Assembly (NCBI RefSeq): GCF_020410765.1
Contig: NZ_CP084541.1
Span: forward strand, 6,192,001-6,256,000
Length of the DNA: 64,000 nucleotides
DNA from: Streptomyces marincola
GTDB taxonomy: Bacteria > Actinomycetota > Actinomycetes > Streptomycetales > Streptomycetaceae
Direction of reading: 5' to 3'
Under the pieces are notes generated by a model. The model was given only the letters and a program-made list of their open reading frames with translations. It did no database searches and was not told the origin of the DNA. The position numbers were made by a program, and so were the translations under genes. Of the stretch, positions 11,350-20,022 are shown piece by piece (positions within the stretch are counted from its first letter, which is position 1; the number at the start of each line of letters is the position of its first letter).

Positions 11350-12191
11350 GCCGGACCGAGGCCATCGGGCTCGTCCTCGCCCGGCCGGCGCGACTGCTCG
11401 GTGTCGAACCCTTCTTCATGGAGTTCATCGCCGGCATCGAGGAGAAACTGGCCGAGCGGGGACTGTCCGTGCTGCTCCACGTCGTCGCCACGCACGACGA
11501 GGAGATCGCCACCCACCGCAGGTGGGCCGAGCGCGGGCTGGTGGACGCGGTCGTCGTGGTCAACCTGACCGGCGGCGACCGCCGCCCGGCGGTCCTCGCG
11601 GGGCTGGGCCTGCCCGCCGTCATGGTCGGCGCGTGGGACGGCGGTCCCGACACGCCGGCCGTCATCACGGACAACGCCGCGCCGGTGCGCGAGGCGCTGG
11701 ACGTCCTGTTCGGGCTCGGGCACCGGCGCATAGCCCGCGTCACAGGACCCGCAGAGCTGGTCCACACGCGGGCCAGGACCGCGGCCCTGCGCGAGGGCTG
11801 CGCGGCGGTCGGCGTCGAACCCGTGCTCGTCGAGGGCGACTACTCGGCCGAGGCCGGCGCCGAGCTGACCGCACAGCTGCTGCGCCGCCCGGAGCGGCCG
11901 ACGGCCGTCCTGTACGACAACGACGTGATGGCCGTCGCCGGGCTCGGCGTCGCCAAGGAGCACGGCGTGCGGGTGCCCGAGGACCTGTCCCTCATCGCGT
12001 GGGACGACTCCACGCTGTGCCGCCTCGCCTCGCCCGCGCTCTCGACGATGAGCGTGGACGTGCACCGGTTCGGCGTCCTGGTCGCCGCGTCGGTGCTCGA
12101 ACTCATCGACGGCCGCCCGGTCGTGCGGCGCTGGTCGCCGCCCGCGCGGTTCACCGCGCGCGGCAGCACGGCGACCGCGCCCGACGCCTGA
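11346..12191 (+). CDS. LacI-type sugar-sensor domain protein lacking a DNA-binding domain
   Basis: 281 residues, GTG start in a GTGA overlap with the beta-mannosidase. The whole length corresponds to the periplasmic-binding-protein-like effector domain of LacI/GalR regulators: 'IGLVLARPA...PFFMEFIAGIEEKLAERG' at the N terminus, 'GHRRIARVTGP' around residue 125-135, 'DNDVMAVAGL' and the 'PEDLSLIAWDDS...SPALSTMSVD' close. The ~55-residue helix-turn-helix and hinge that should precede it are absent, and a TGA lies in frame immediately before the start, so no longer reading is possible. It has no signal peptide either, so it is not a transport binding protein. It could be a cytosolic sugar sensor or a partner for another regulator. 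Confidence 0.85.
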   Translation: MSRTEAIGLVLARPARLLGVEPFFMEFIAGIEEKLAERGLSVLLHVVATHDEEIATHRRWAERGLVDAVVVVNLTGGDRRPAVLAGLGLPAVMVGAWDGGPDTPAVITDNAAPVREALDVLFGLGHRRIARVTGPAELVHTRARTAALREGCAAVGVEPVLVEGDYSAEAGAELTAQLLRRPERPTAVLYDNDVMAVAGLGVAKEHGVRVPEDLSLIAWDDSTLCRLASPALSTMSVDVHRFGVLVAASVLELIDGRPVVRRWSPPARFTARGSTATAPDA

Positions 12192-12192
12192 A

Positions 12193-12229
12193 CGCGCCGG
12201 CGCCGCGCGCCACTTCGCGCGCCGGCGCG
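12193..12229. terminator. Hairpin between convergent genes
   Basis: Perfect 11-bp stem (CGCGCCGGCGC at 12193-12203 with GCGCCGGCGCG at 12219-12229) and a 15-nt loop, directly after the LacI-like gene stop and 17 nt from the stop of the minus-strand MFS gene. It probably terminates transcription from both sides. Confidence 0.65.
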
Positions 12230-12245
12230 GTTGCGCACGCGCCGC

Positions 12246-13676
12246 TCACGCGCCGGGTTCCGCCCCGGCGCGGGCGTCGCGTTCCGCCGCCGCGAGCCGG
12301 CGCGTGGCCCGTTCCGCGGTGCCGCGCGCCCAGCGCCCCGTCGTCACCACCCCGAGCACCAGCACGACCGCGCCGCAGCCGGCGATGACCCACATCCCGG
12401 CCGTCCTCGACCCCGCGACGAGCACCGTGCCGACCACGGCGACCCCGAGCGCGGACCCCACCTGCCGGCCCGTCGAGGCGATGCTCGCCGCCACCCCGGA
12501 ACGCGACCGCGGCATGCCGGTCACCGCGGTGTTCGTGATGGGCGCGTTGACGAGGCCGAACCCGATGCCGAAGCACACGTACCCGGCGAACAGCACGGGC
12601 AGGGGCGTCCGCGCGTCGAGCCCCGTGAGCAGGACGCCGCTCGCCGCGATCGCGACGCCGGCCGGGATCAGCGGCGCGCGCGGGCCCACGTGCGCCACCA
12701 ACTGGCCGGAGAGCGGCCCGAAGAGCAGCGTCGTCCCGGCCATCGGCAGCAGGTGCAGGCCGGCTTCGAGCGCCGTGAGGCCCCGGGTGTCCTGGAGGTA
12801 GAGCGTGTTCAGGAACAGGAACCCGCCCAGGGCCGCGAACGCCGCCACCGCGATCGCGAACGCGCCGCTGAAGGGGGCGCTGCGGAACAGGCGCAATTCG
12901 ATCAGGGGCTCGGCGCGCCGCGGCTCGTACAGCAGCAGTCCGGCCAGGGCCCCCGCGGCCCCGGCGAAGCAGCCCAGTATCACCGGCGAGCCCCAGCCGT
13001 CGTGCCCGCCCTCGATGATCCCGAACGTCAGCGAGCCGAGCAGCACGATCACCAGCACCTGCCCCACCGGGTCGACGCGGCGCGGTCGCGCGGCCCGCGA
13101 CTCGGGCACGAAGCGCCGCGTCAGGTACAGCGCGGCCAGGCCGATCGGCAGGTTCAGCCAGAAGATCGCCCGCCAGCCGAACGCGTGCGTCAGCGCGCCG
13201 CCCACGATCGGGCCGATCGCCATGGAGATGCCGACCACACCGCCCCACACGCCGATGGCCCTGGCCAGCTCGCGCGGCTCGCGGAAGGTGTTCGTGATGA
13301 TCGACATGGCCACCGGGTTGAGCATCGAGCCGCCGACGGCCTGCACCGCGCGGAACGCGATCAGCCAGCCGAGCCCGGGCGCCAGGGCGCACAGCAGCGA
13401 GCCGGCGGTGAAGACCACGAGGCCCGTCCTGAAGACGCGGCGCCGGCCGATCCGGTCGGCCATCGAACCCGAGAGCATCAGGAAGGCCGCGAGCACCACC
13501 GTGTAGACGTCCAGCGTCCACTGGAGCCCCGAGACGTCGGCGTCGAGCTCCCGCTGCAACGACGGCAGGGCCACGTTCAGCGCGGTCACGTCCAGGCTGA
13601 CGATCAGCAGGCTCATGCAGCAGATCGCGAGCACCAGGAACCGGCGGCGCGGGGAGAGATCGTCGGCCATGCCCAT
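12246..13676 (-). CDS. MFS drug-efflux-type transporter (DHA2, EmrB/QacA-like)
   Basis: 476 residues with about 14 hydrophobic segments, the number typical of the DHA2 branch. The A-loop motif between helices 2 and 3 reads 'GSMADRIGRRRVFRTG' and motif C-like 'GPIVGGALTHAFGWRAIFWLNLP' follows in helix 5. It should export a small hydrophobic or cationic compound by proton antiport. ATG at 13676 or the second ATG at 13670 (MADDLS) could be the start; neither has a strong ribosome-binding site. There is no regulator gene beside it. Confidence 0.88.
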   Translation of the reverse strand: MGMADDLSPRRRFLVLAICCMSLLIVSLDVTALNVALPSLQRELDADVSGLQWTLDVYTVVLAAFLMLSGSMADRIGRRRVFRTGLVVFTAGSLLCALAPGLGWLIAFRAVQAVGGSMLNPVAMSIITNTFREPRELARAIGVWGGVVGISMAIGPIVGGALTHAFGWRAIFWLNLPIGLAALYLTRRFVPESRAARPRRVDPVGQVLVIVLLGSLTFGIIEGGHDGWGSPVILGCFAGAAGALAGLLLYEPRRAEPLIELRLFRSAPFSGAFAIAVAAFAALGGFLFLNTLYLQDTRGLTALEAGLHLLPMAGTTLLFGPLSGQLVAHVGPRAPLIPAGVAIAASGVLLTGLDARTPLPVLFAGYVCFGIGFGLVNAPITNTAVTGMPRSRSGVAASIASTGRQVGSALGVAVVGTVLVAGSRTAGMWVIAGCGAVVLVLGVVTTGRWARGTAERATRRLAAAERDARAGAEPGA

Positions 13677-13796
13677 GTCTTATCAGGCGGCGCGCGGTAC
13701 GCGGCGGCCGTGGCGGGGAATCCCGGAGGGGAATACCGGGCGGCGGCCCAGCGTTGCGCCCACCCGGCACCAGAACCATTCGTTGAGGGAGGGCCC

Positions 13797-14165
13797 GTGT
13801 CCGACGCCACTCCGGAGACCCACGTCATCGCCTACCGGGCGGCGGAGCACCTGCTCGACGCCCGTGACCCGCGCGGCGCCCTGAAACTGCTCGACCCGCT
13901 GATCACGGCCCACCCGGAGAACACCGCGGCCCGGCTGCTGCGCGCCCGCGCGTTCTTCCTCGCCGCGCAGCTGCGCTCGGCGGAGCTGGAGTTCCAGCTC
14001 GTGCTCGAACGCGAGCCCGACAACGCCTTCGCCCACTTCGCGCTGGCCCGCACGCTTGAGCGGGCCGGCCGGGACGGGGAGGCACTGCGCCACTTCCGGC
14101 TCGCGGCGGCCCTCGACCCGCGCCCCGACTTCGTGGCCGCGGCCCGGTTCGAACGCGCCCCCTGA
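13797..14165 (+). CDS. Small tetratricopeptide-repeat protein
   Basis: 122 residues from GTG, preceded by GAGGGAGGG at a good distance. Three helical TPR-like units cover almost the whole protein ('AYRAAEHLLDARDPRGALKL', 'TAARLLRARAFFLAAQLRSA', 'AFAHFALARTLERAGRDGEA'), each with the W/L-G/A-Y/F-A-P spacing of TPRs in relaxed form. A protein-interaction scaffold is the only function that can be inferred; nothing in the neighbourhood names a partner. Confidence 0.85.
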   Translation: MSDATPETHVIAYRAAEHLLDARDPRGALKLLDPLITAHPENTAARLLRARAFFLAAQLRSAELEFQLVLEREPDNAFAHFALARTLERAGRDGEALRHFRLAAALDPRPDFVAAARFERAP

Positions 14166-14223
14166 CCGGAGTTTTCGCGCCCCGGTGGCGCGGGGGCGCC
14201 GGGCCGCGGGCACCATGGTCGGC

Positions 14224-15264
14224 ATGAGAGCGAGTGAAGCCAGGGCAGCCGCCGCCGACTGGATCGAACGACACGGCGGCCGGCTGCCCGGCTTCGCCGG
14301 CGCCTACCTCGGCGGCTCCACGGCGGCCCTGCCGCCCGACGCCCCCGTCCCGCCCGGCTCGGACGTCGACGTCATGGTCGTCACCGAAGGACCCGCGCCC
14401 GGCGTCAAGCCGGGCAAGCTGCGCCACCTCGGGGCGCTGCTCGACGTCACGCTGGTGCCCGCCGAGCAGCTCGCCTCGCCCGACGCGGTGCTCTCCGACT
14501 ACCACCTGGCGCCGGCGCTGCGCGCGGACACCGTCGTCGCCGACCCCGCGGGCCGGCTCACCGCCCTGCACGAGGACGTCGCCCGCCGCTTCGCCGAGCC
14601 GCGCTGGGTCGCGGCCCGCCAGGCCCACGCGCTGCGCCGCGTGACGGACGGCCTGCGCGGCCTGGACGCGACCGCGCCCTGGCCGCAGGCCGTCACCGCC
14701 TGGCTGTTCCCCACCGGGGTCACCACCCACGTGCTGCTCGTGGCCGCGCTGCGCAACCCGACCATCCGGCTGCGCTATGTCGCCGCCCGCGACCTGCTCG
14801 CCGCGCACGGCCTGGCCCGGCGCCACGAGGAACTGCTCGAACTGCTCGGCTCCGCCGCCCTGACCGCGCCGCGCGCGGAACAGCACCTGCGCGCGCTCGC
14901 CGACACCTTCGACGCCGCGGCGGCGGTCGCCCGCACCCCGTTCGCCTACGCCTCGGACATCACGCCCGCGGCCAGGGCCGTGTCGATCGACTCGCTGTAC
15001 GCGCGGATCAGGGCGGGGCAGCACAGGGAGGTGGCCTTCTGGCTGGCCGCGACGGCCGCCCGCTGCCACACCGTCCTCGACGCCGACGCGCCGGAGGCGC
15101 TGCGCGAGGAACGGGCCCCGCACTTCGCCGCCCTGCTCGCGGACCTCGGCATCGACTCACCCGCCGATCTGACCGCGAGGGCCGCGGACGTGCTCGCCCA
15201 CCTGCCGACGCTGACCGACACGGCCGACGCCGTCCGTCACGCGGTGGCGGGCTCGTCGAGCTGA
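14224..15264 (+). CDS. Nucleotidyltransferase-fold protein
   Basis: 346 residues. Near the N terminus (residues ~28-50) it carries the pol-beta/aminoglycoside-type nucleotidyltransferase signature GGS...SDVDVMVV, with two of the metal-binding aspartates visible, followed by an all-helical region. The family includes aminoglycoside adenylyltransferases and MNT-type antitoxin enzymes; the substrate cannot be told from this sequence. An ATG three codons upstream (14215) is an equally possible start, as neither has a clear ribosome-binding site. The 3' end overlaps that of the convergent transketolase gene by 28 bp. Confidence 0.75.
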   Translation: MRASEARAAAADWIERHGGRLPGFAGAYLGGSTAALPPDAPVPPGSDVDVMVVTEGPAPGVKPGKLRHLGALLDVTLVPAEQLASPDAVLSDYHLAPALRADTVVADPAGRLTALHEDVARRFAEPRWVAARQAHALRRVTDGLRGLDATAPWPQAVTAWLFPTGVTTHVLLVAALRNPTIRLRYVAARDLLAAHGLARRHEELLELLGSAALTAPRAEQHLRALADTFDAAAAVARTPFAYASDITPAARAVSIDSLYARIRAGQHREVAFWLAATAARCHTVLDADAPEALREERAPHFAALLADLGIDSPADLTARAADVLAHLPTLTDTADAVRHAVAGSSS

Positions 15265-17084
15265 CGCCGCACCGCCGCCGCGATGGCGGCCGCGTCGATG
15301 CCTGCCTCCCGCAGCTGCTCGGCCGGCTTCGCCGACCCCGGCATCGTCGTGACCGCGAGGCGGACCAGCCGGGGCACGGGCCTGCCGTCGGTGAACGCGT
15401 CGAGGACGGCGTCCCCGAGACCGCCCTCGGGCCTGTGGTCCTCGACCGTCAGCAGGCAGCCGGTGGCCTCGGCCGCTTCGAGCAGCGCGTGCGCGTCCAC
15501 CGGCTTCACCGAGTACAGGTCGAGCACCCGCACGCGGATGCCGTCCGCCGCGAGTTCGTCCGCGGCGGCCAGCGCCTCGTGCACGGTGACGCCCGCGGCC
15601 ACCACCGTCAGCCGGTCCTCGTCCGAGGAGCGCAGCAGCTTGCTGCCGCCGATCGGGAACTCCTCGTCCGGGCCGTAGAGCACCGGCGCGGCGCCCCGCG
15701 AGGTGCGCAGGTAGCGGATGCCGGTGCCGTCGGCCATGGCGGCCACCAGGCGTGCCGTCTGGTTCGCGTCGCACGGGTAGAGCACGGTGCTGCCGTGCAC
15801 CGAGCGGAACATCGCCAGGTCCTCAAGGCCCATCTGGGACGGGCCGTCCTCGCCGATGGCCACCCCCGCGTGCGAGCCCGCCAGGTTCAGGCTCGCCCGG
15901 CTGACCGCGGCCATCCGCACGAAGTCGTGCGCGCGGGTCAGGAAGGCCGCGAAGGTCGAGGCGAACGGTGTCCGGCCGCGGATCTGCATGCCGACGGCCG
16001 TCGCGACCAGTTCCTGCTCGGCGATGTAGCACTCGAAGAACCGCTCGGGGTGCCGTTCGGCGAAGAACGCGGAACGCGTCGAGTCGCTCACCTCCCCGTC
16101 CAGCGCCACGACGTCCTCGCGCCCGTCCCCGACGGCGGCCAGCGCCTCGCCGTAGGCGTTCCGCGTGGCGACCTCGTCGCCCGGCGACCACGTGGGCAGC
16201 TCCGTGTGCACGCCGTGCGGCTGCCGGGGCGCGGTCGCGGCGGCCGGCTTGGCCACCTCGACGGTCAGGGAGCGCTCGCCGCCCAGTTCCGCGATGGCCT
16301 CGTCGGCGTCGGGCACGGGCTTGCCGTGCGCGCCCTCCTGGTCCTCGACCGCGCGCACGCCGCGCCCCTTGCGGGTGCGGGCCAGGATCACGGTGGGCCG
16401 GTCGGTGACGCCGGCCGCCTCCGTGTAGGCGGCGTCGATCGCCGCCGTGTCGTGGCCGTCGACCTCGATCGTGTGCCAGTCGAACGCGGCGGCCCGCCGC
16501 GCGTACGCGTCGAGGTCCCACTCGTGCCGGGTGGGGCCGCGCTGGCCCAGCCGGTTCACGTCGACGACGAGCGTGAGGTTCGCGAGCCGTTCGTACCCCG
16601 CGTGCTCGAACGCCTCCCAGTTCGAGCCCTCGGCCAGCTCGCTGTCCCCGCACAGCACCCACACCCGGTAGGGCAGCTCGTCGAGCCTGCGGCCGGCGAG
16701 CGCGATGCCCACGCCCACCGGCAGGCCCTGCCCCAGGGAGCCGGTGGCGACGTCCACCCACGGCAGCCGCGGCGTGGGGTGGCCTTCGAGGCGGCTGCCG
16801 TGCTCGCGGAACGTCAGCAGCTCCTCGTCGGTGATCGCGCCCGCCGCCTTCCAGGCGGCGTACAGCAGGGGAGAGGCGTGCCCCTTGGACAGGATGAGGT
16901 GGTCGTTGCCCGGGTGGTCGGGCCAGTCGAAGTCGTACCGCAGGTGGCGCGCCATCAGCACGGCCATCAGGTCGGCGGCGGACATCGACGAGGTGGCGTG
17001 CCCGGACGCGGCGTGCGACGTGGCGCGTACCGCGTCCACGCGGAACTGCTGTCCGAGCTCGGCCAGGTCGAGATCGGTGGTCAT
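15237..17084 (-). CDS. tkt: Transketolase
   Basis: 615 residues, somewhat shorter than the ~660-690-residue E. coli type and in line with the short actinobacterial/archaeal-like group. The N-terminal thiamine diphosphate domain has 'HLILSKGHASPLLYAA' and the GDS...E(x)~25-N-type cofactor motif (GDSELAEGSNWEAFEHAG...VVDVNRLGQ). The Pyr domain has 'ECYIAEQELVATAVGMQ' with the catalytic Glu, and the C-terminal domain has 'TVEDHRPEGGLGDAV'. It transfers two-carbon ketol units in the non-oxidative pentose-phosphate pathway. gnd lies 4 kb away but is not in the same operon. Confidence 0.93.
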   Translation of the reverse strand: MTTDLDLAELGQQFRVDAVRATSHAASGHATSSMSAADLMAVLMARHLRYDFDWPDHPGNDHLILSKGHASPLLYAAWKAAGAITDEELLTFREHGSRLEGHPTPRLPWVDVATGSLGQGLPVGVGIALAGRRLDELPYRVWVLCGDSELAEGSNWEAFEHAGYERLANLTLVVDVNRLGQRGPTRHEWDLDAYARRAAAFDWHTIEVDGHDTAAIDAAYTEAAGVTDRPTVILARTRKGRGVRAVEDQEGAHGKPVPDADEAIAELGGERSLTVEVAKPAAATAPRQPHGVHTELPTWSPGDEVATRNAYGEALAAVGDGREDVVALDGEVSDSTRSAFFAERHPERFFECYIAEQELVATAVGMQIRGRTPFASTFAAFLTRAHDFVRMAAVSRASLNLAGSHAGVAIGEDGPSQMGLEDLAMFRSVHGSTVLYPCDANQTARLVAAMADGTGIRYLRTSRGAAPVLYGPDEEFPIGGSKLLRSSDEDRLTVVAAGVTVHEALAAADELAADGIRVRVLDLYSVKPVDAHALLEAAEATGCLLTVEDHRPEGGLGDAVLDAFTDGRPVPRLVRLAVTTMPGSAKPAEQLREAGIDAAAIAAAVRRQLDEPATA

Positions 17085-17171
17085 GCGGAAGCCTCCTCAT
17101 GGGCCGGCCTGTGGACGTTTCGTGCGCGGGTACCCGGGCCGCCGGGCCCTGAAAACCGGCCCGCGCGCACG

Positions 17172-17204
17172 CCGCCGGCCCGGGCGCGGGGCTCGGGCCG
17201 GCGG
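17172..17204 (-). terminator. Terminator hairpin after the baeRF gene
   Basis: Perfect 10-bp stem CCGCCGGCCC/GGGCCGGCGG with a 13-nt loop, 18 nt downstream (minus strand) of the stop at 17222 and ahead of the transketolase start region. Confidence 0.6.
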
Positions 17205-17221
17205 ACGGGGGCGGGGCGGCG

Positions 17222-18394
17222 TCAGCCGTCGGGCCTGGCGCCGCCGCCCGGCACGGCGCCCTGGTAGGGCCAGCGCAGCAGCGCGCCCAGGCCCCCGACC
17301 GGCACCCGGTGCCCGCCGTCGGACCCGTCGTCGGCGGGCAGCGCGATCACGCCGGCGCCCGTGGCGGCGGCCGAACGCAGCAGCGCGTCGTCGGCGCGCG
17401 CGGCGGCGGGCGACGGCTCGCCGAGGTACTGGGAGTCGGAGCGGCGCAGCGCCACCTGGTCGGGCTCGTGCCCCACCCACACCTCGTGGTGCAGGTCGGT
17501 GCCGCCGCTGCGCACGAGCAGTTCGTCGATGCGGTGTTCCCGCGCGGCGTCCACCAGCGCCGGCACCCCCTCGGCGGCGTCGATGTGCTCGCCCGCGGGG
17601 GAGCGGCCGGCCATGAACCGGTCGAGCACCTCGTCGGCGTGGGCGCGGACCCGTTCGGCGCGCGCCCTGGCCACCTCGCTGTCGAGCAGTTCGCGGGAGG
17701 CGCCCGCGGCCCGGCCGCCGTGCTCGCTCTCGACGGTGGCCGCCCGCAGTTCCTCGGGCAGCCGGTCGCATACGGCCCGCCGCTGCCTCGGATCGCCGGC
17801 CAGGACCAGGAGTTCGGCCTCCGTCCTGGCGGCCTCGTCGGTGAGCCGGTCCGCGATGAGGGCGGCGTTCTCCTCCCAGGTGTTCTCGACGGCCAGCTGG
17901 AAGTGGCGTTCGTGCCAGTCGTCGCGGCCGGTGCGGTGCAGGGGCCAGTCGCGCCCCTTCACCTGGCCCTCGGGCCGCGGTCTGCCGTGGGTGCCGCGCA
18001 GTTCGAGATCGGCGCCCTTGCGGTCGACGAACGCGACCAGGCACGCCGGGTCGCCCCCGCCGTATTCGAGCAGCGGGGCCAGGCGCGGCAGCACGGACCA
18101 GGACGCCCGGGGCGGGGACGGCGGCGGCGTGCTCAGCGGAACGTCGAGCACCACCTCGCCGTCCGTGGCGAACACCGCGCGCCCCGCGTCCTCGCGGCCC
18201 GCGCCGGCGAGCGCGCCGTACGCGGCGCGGCAGGTCGCCTCGTCGGCCCCGAGCTCCGCGAGCCGGTCGCAGGCGTCGCGGGCCTGGAGCTCCTGGACCT
18301 CCGCCGCGTCCTCCGCGACGGCCGAGGTGTCCAGGTACACCGTGGCCCAGGGGCCGGGGCGGTGCAGCAGCGGGGTGAGGAATCCGAGATTCAT
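17222..18394 (-). CDS. baeRF/Vms1-like (eRF1-fold) protein
   Basis: 390 residues, ATG start only 2 nt downstream of the preceding PfpI-type gene. The sequence has the layout of bacterial eRF1-like (baeRF family 2) proteins: an N-terminal part beginning 'LLHRPGPWATVYLDTS', a central 'GRDDWHERHFQLAVENTWEENAALIADRLT' region and an eRF1 domain-3-like end ('DALLRSAAATGAGVIALP'). Relatives are thought to act on stalled ribosomes or peptidyl-tRNA, but no GGQ-like loop can be placed with confidence, so activity is uncertain. Co-directional with a stress-type PfpI protein. Confidence 0.8.
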   Translation of the reverse strand: MNLGFLTPLLHRPGPWATVYLDTSAVAEDAAEVQELQARDACDRLAELGADEATCRAAYGALAGAGREDAGRAVFATDGEVVLDVPLSTPPPSPPRASWSVLPRLAPLLEYGGGDPACLVAFVDRKGADLELRGTHGRPRPEGQVKGRDWPLHRTGRDDWHERHFQLAVENTWEENAALIADRLTDEAARTEAELLVLAGDPRQRRAVCDRLPEELRAATVESEHGGRAAGASRELLDSEVARARAERVRAHADEVLDRFMAGRSPAGEHIDAAEGVPALVDAAREHRIDELLVRSGGTDLHHEVWVGHEPDQVALRRSDSQYLGEPSPAAARADDALLRSAAATGAGVIALPADDGSDGGHRVPVGGLGALLRWPYQGAVPGGGARPDG

Positions 18395-18396
18395 GG

Positions 18397-18939
18397 TTAT
18401 GCGGCGACCTTTCCGAACTCGCGCAGCATACGGTCGTTGAAGTGCTTCAGATCGCCCGGTTTGCGGCTGGTGACCAGGGTGTTGGGGCTCTCGTGGCACA
18501 CCACCGCCTGCTCGTCGACCCAGGTGCCGCCCGCGTTGGTGATGTCTGTGCGGAGGCTGGGCCAGGACGTCAGGGTCCTGCCGCGGACCACGTCCGCCTC
18601 GATGAGGGTCCACGGCGCGTGGCAGATCGCCGCGACCGGCTTGCCGGCGTCGAAGAACTCCCTGACGAACGCCACGGCCCGGGCGTTCAGGCGCAGCGCG
18701 TCGGGGTTCGCGACGCCGCCGGGCAGCACCAGCGCGTCGAAGTCGTCCCCCGAGACCTCGTCGACGGTGTGGTCCACCGGGAAGGTGTCCGCCTTGTCGA
18801 GGTGGTCGAAGCCCTGGATCTCCCCGGGGCTCGTGGAGATCAGCTGCGGGGTCTCGCCGGTCTCGGTGAGGGCCCGCCAGGGCTCGGTCAGCTCGACCTG
18901 CTCCACGCCCTCCGGTGCCGTCAGGAATGCGATGCGCAT
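18397..18939 (-). CDS. DJ-1/PfpI-family protein
   Basis: 180 residues with the class-I glutamine-amidotransferase-like fold of PfpI proteins: 'IAFLTAPEGVEQVELTEPWRAL' at the N terminus, 'DALVLPGGVANPDALR' around residue 68-83 and the nucleophile elbow 'AAICHAPW' containing the conserved Cys-His pair. Family members are proteases, deglycases or chaperones in stress response. It is followed 2 nt later by the baeRF gene, so the two form an operon that ends at the hairpin at 17172-17204. Confidence 0.9.
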   Translation of the reverse strand: MRIAFLTAPEGVEQVELTEPWRALTETGETPQLISTSPGEIQGFDHLDKADTFPVDHTVDEVSGDDFDALVLPGGVANPDALRLNARAVAFVREFFDAGKPVAAICHAPWTLIEADVVRGRTLTSWPSLRTDITNAGGTWVDEQAVVCHESPNTLVTSRKPGDLKHFNDRMLREFGKVAA

Positions 18940-19071
18940 CGGTTTCACCGTCCTCGGTGTTGTCGGGGTTGTCGGGTCTGCGGACCGCGGTCCGGGTAAC
19001 CGGCGCGGCGGCCGGGGAAACCCAGGGCCCCGGCGTTTTCCCCGGCCGCGCGGGGGAACCCGGCACCGGCC

Positions 19072-20001
19072 ATGAGCGCACGAGACGGACGGCACGAGAT
19101 CCGGGTCGGCGGGCGGCGGGTCGCCGTCACGCGCCCGGACAAGGAGATGTTCCCCGAGGACGGCATCACCAAGGAGGACCTGGTCGCGTACTACCGGGCC
19201 GTCGCCCGGCCCATGCTGGCCCACGTGCGCGACCGGCCCTTGACGATGGAGCGCTACCCGGACGGCTACCGCGGGCCCTCGTTCTTCCACAAGGACGTGC
19301 CGGACCACTTCCCCGACTGGGTCCGCCGGGTCGAGGTGGCCAAGGCGGGCGGCACCCTGGAGATGGCCGTGTGCGACAACGCGGCCACCCTCGCCTATCT
19401 GGCCAACCAGGCGTGCCTGACGCCGCACGTGTGGCTCAGCCGCGCGGGCCGGCCCGACCGCCCGGACCGGCTGGTCTTCGACCTCGACCCGCCGGGCGAC
19501 GACTTCGGCCTCGTGCGGTGGGCCGCCACCGAGGTGCGCGGCCTGCTGACGGACGCGGGACTGCGGCCCGCGGTGATGACGACCGGCTCGCGCGGCGCGC
19601 ACGTGCTCGCGCCGCTGGACGCGAAGGCCGGTTTCGACGAGGTCCGCGACTTCGCCCACGCCGCCGCCGACCTGCTGGCCGCGCGCCACCCGGACCGGCT
19701 GACCACCGAGGTCCGCAAGGACCGGCGCGGCGGGCGCCTCTACCTGGACGTGCAGCGCAACGCCTACGCCCAGACGGCCGTGGCGCCCTACGCGGTCAGG
19801 GCCAGGCCGCACGCGCCGGTCGCCACCCCGCTGACGTGGGAGGAGTTCACCGGGGGCGGCATCGGGCCGCGGCACTTCACGCTGCGCACCCTGCCGGAAC
19901 GCCTCGCGCGCTCGGGCGACCCGTGGCAGGGGCTGCGCCGGGAGGCGCGTTCCCTCACGGCGGCCCGCCGGCGCTTGGACCGGATCGCCGCGCGCGCGTG
20001 A
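19072..20001 (+). CDS. Stand-alone LigD-type polymerase/primase domain protein
   Basis: 309 residues made only of the archaeo-eukaryotic primase-type POL domain of the NHEJ ligase LigD: 'RPDKEMFPEDGITKEDLVAYY' N-terminal signature, metal-binding DLDPP motif near residue 140, 'TTGSRGAHVLAPL' near 165-177, and 'NAYAQTAVAPYAVRARPHAPVATPLTW' towards the end. It can extend or fill DNA ends during double-strand-break repair. The ligase and phosphoesterase domains are absent from this protein and from the window, and there is no ku gene nearby. Actinobacteria often carry such separate LigD modules. Confidence 0.92.
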   Translation: MSARDGRHEIRVGGRRVAVTRPDKEMFPEDGITKEDLVAYYRAVARPMLAHVRDRPLTMERYPDGYRGPSFFHKDVPDHFPDWVRRVEVAKAGGTLEMAVCDNAATLAYLANQACLTPHVWLSRAGRPDRPDRLVFDLDPPGDDFGLVRWAATEVRGLLTDAGLRPAVMTTGSRGAHVLAPLDAKAGFDEVRDFAHAAADLLAARHPDRLTTEVRKDRRGGRLYLDVQRNAYAQTAVAPYAVRARPHAPVATPLTWEEFTGGGIGPRHFTLRTLPERLARSGDPWQGLRREARSLTAARRRLDRIAARA

Positions 20002-20022
20002 GGCGGGGCGGGGCGTGCCCGG

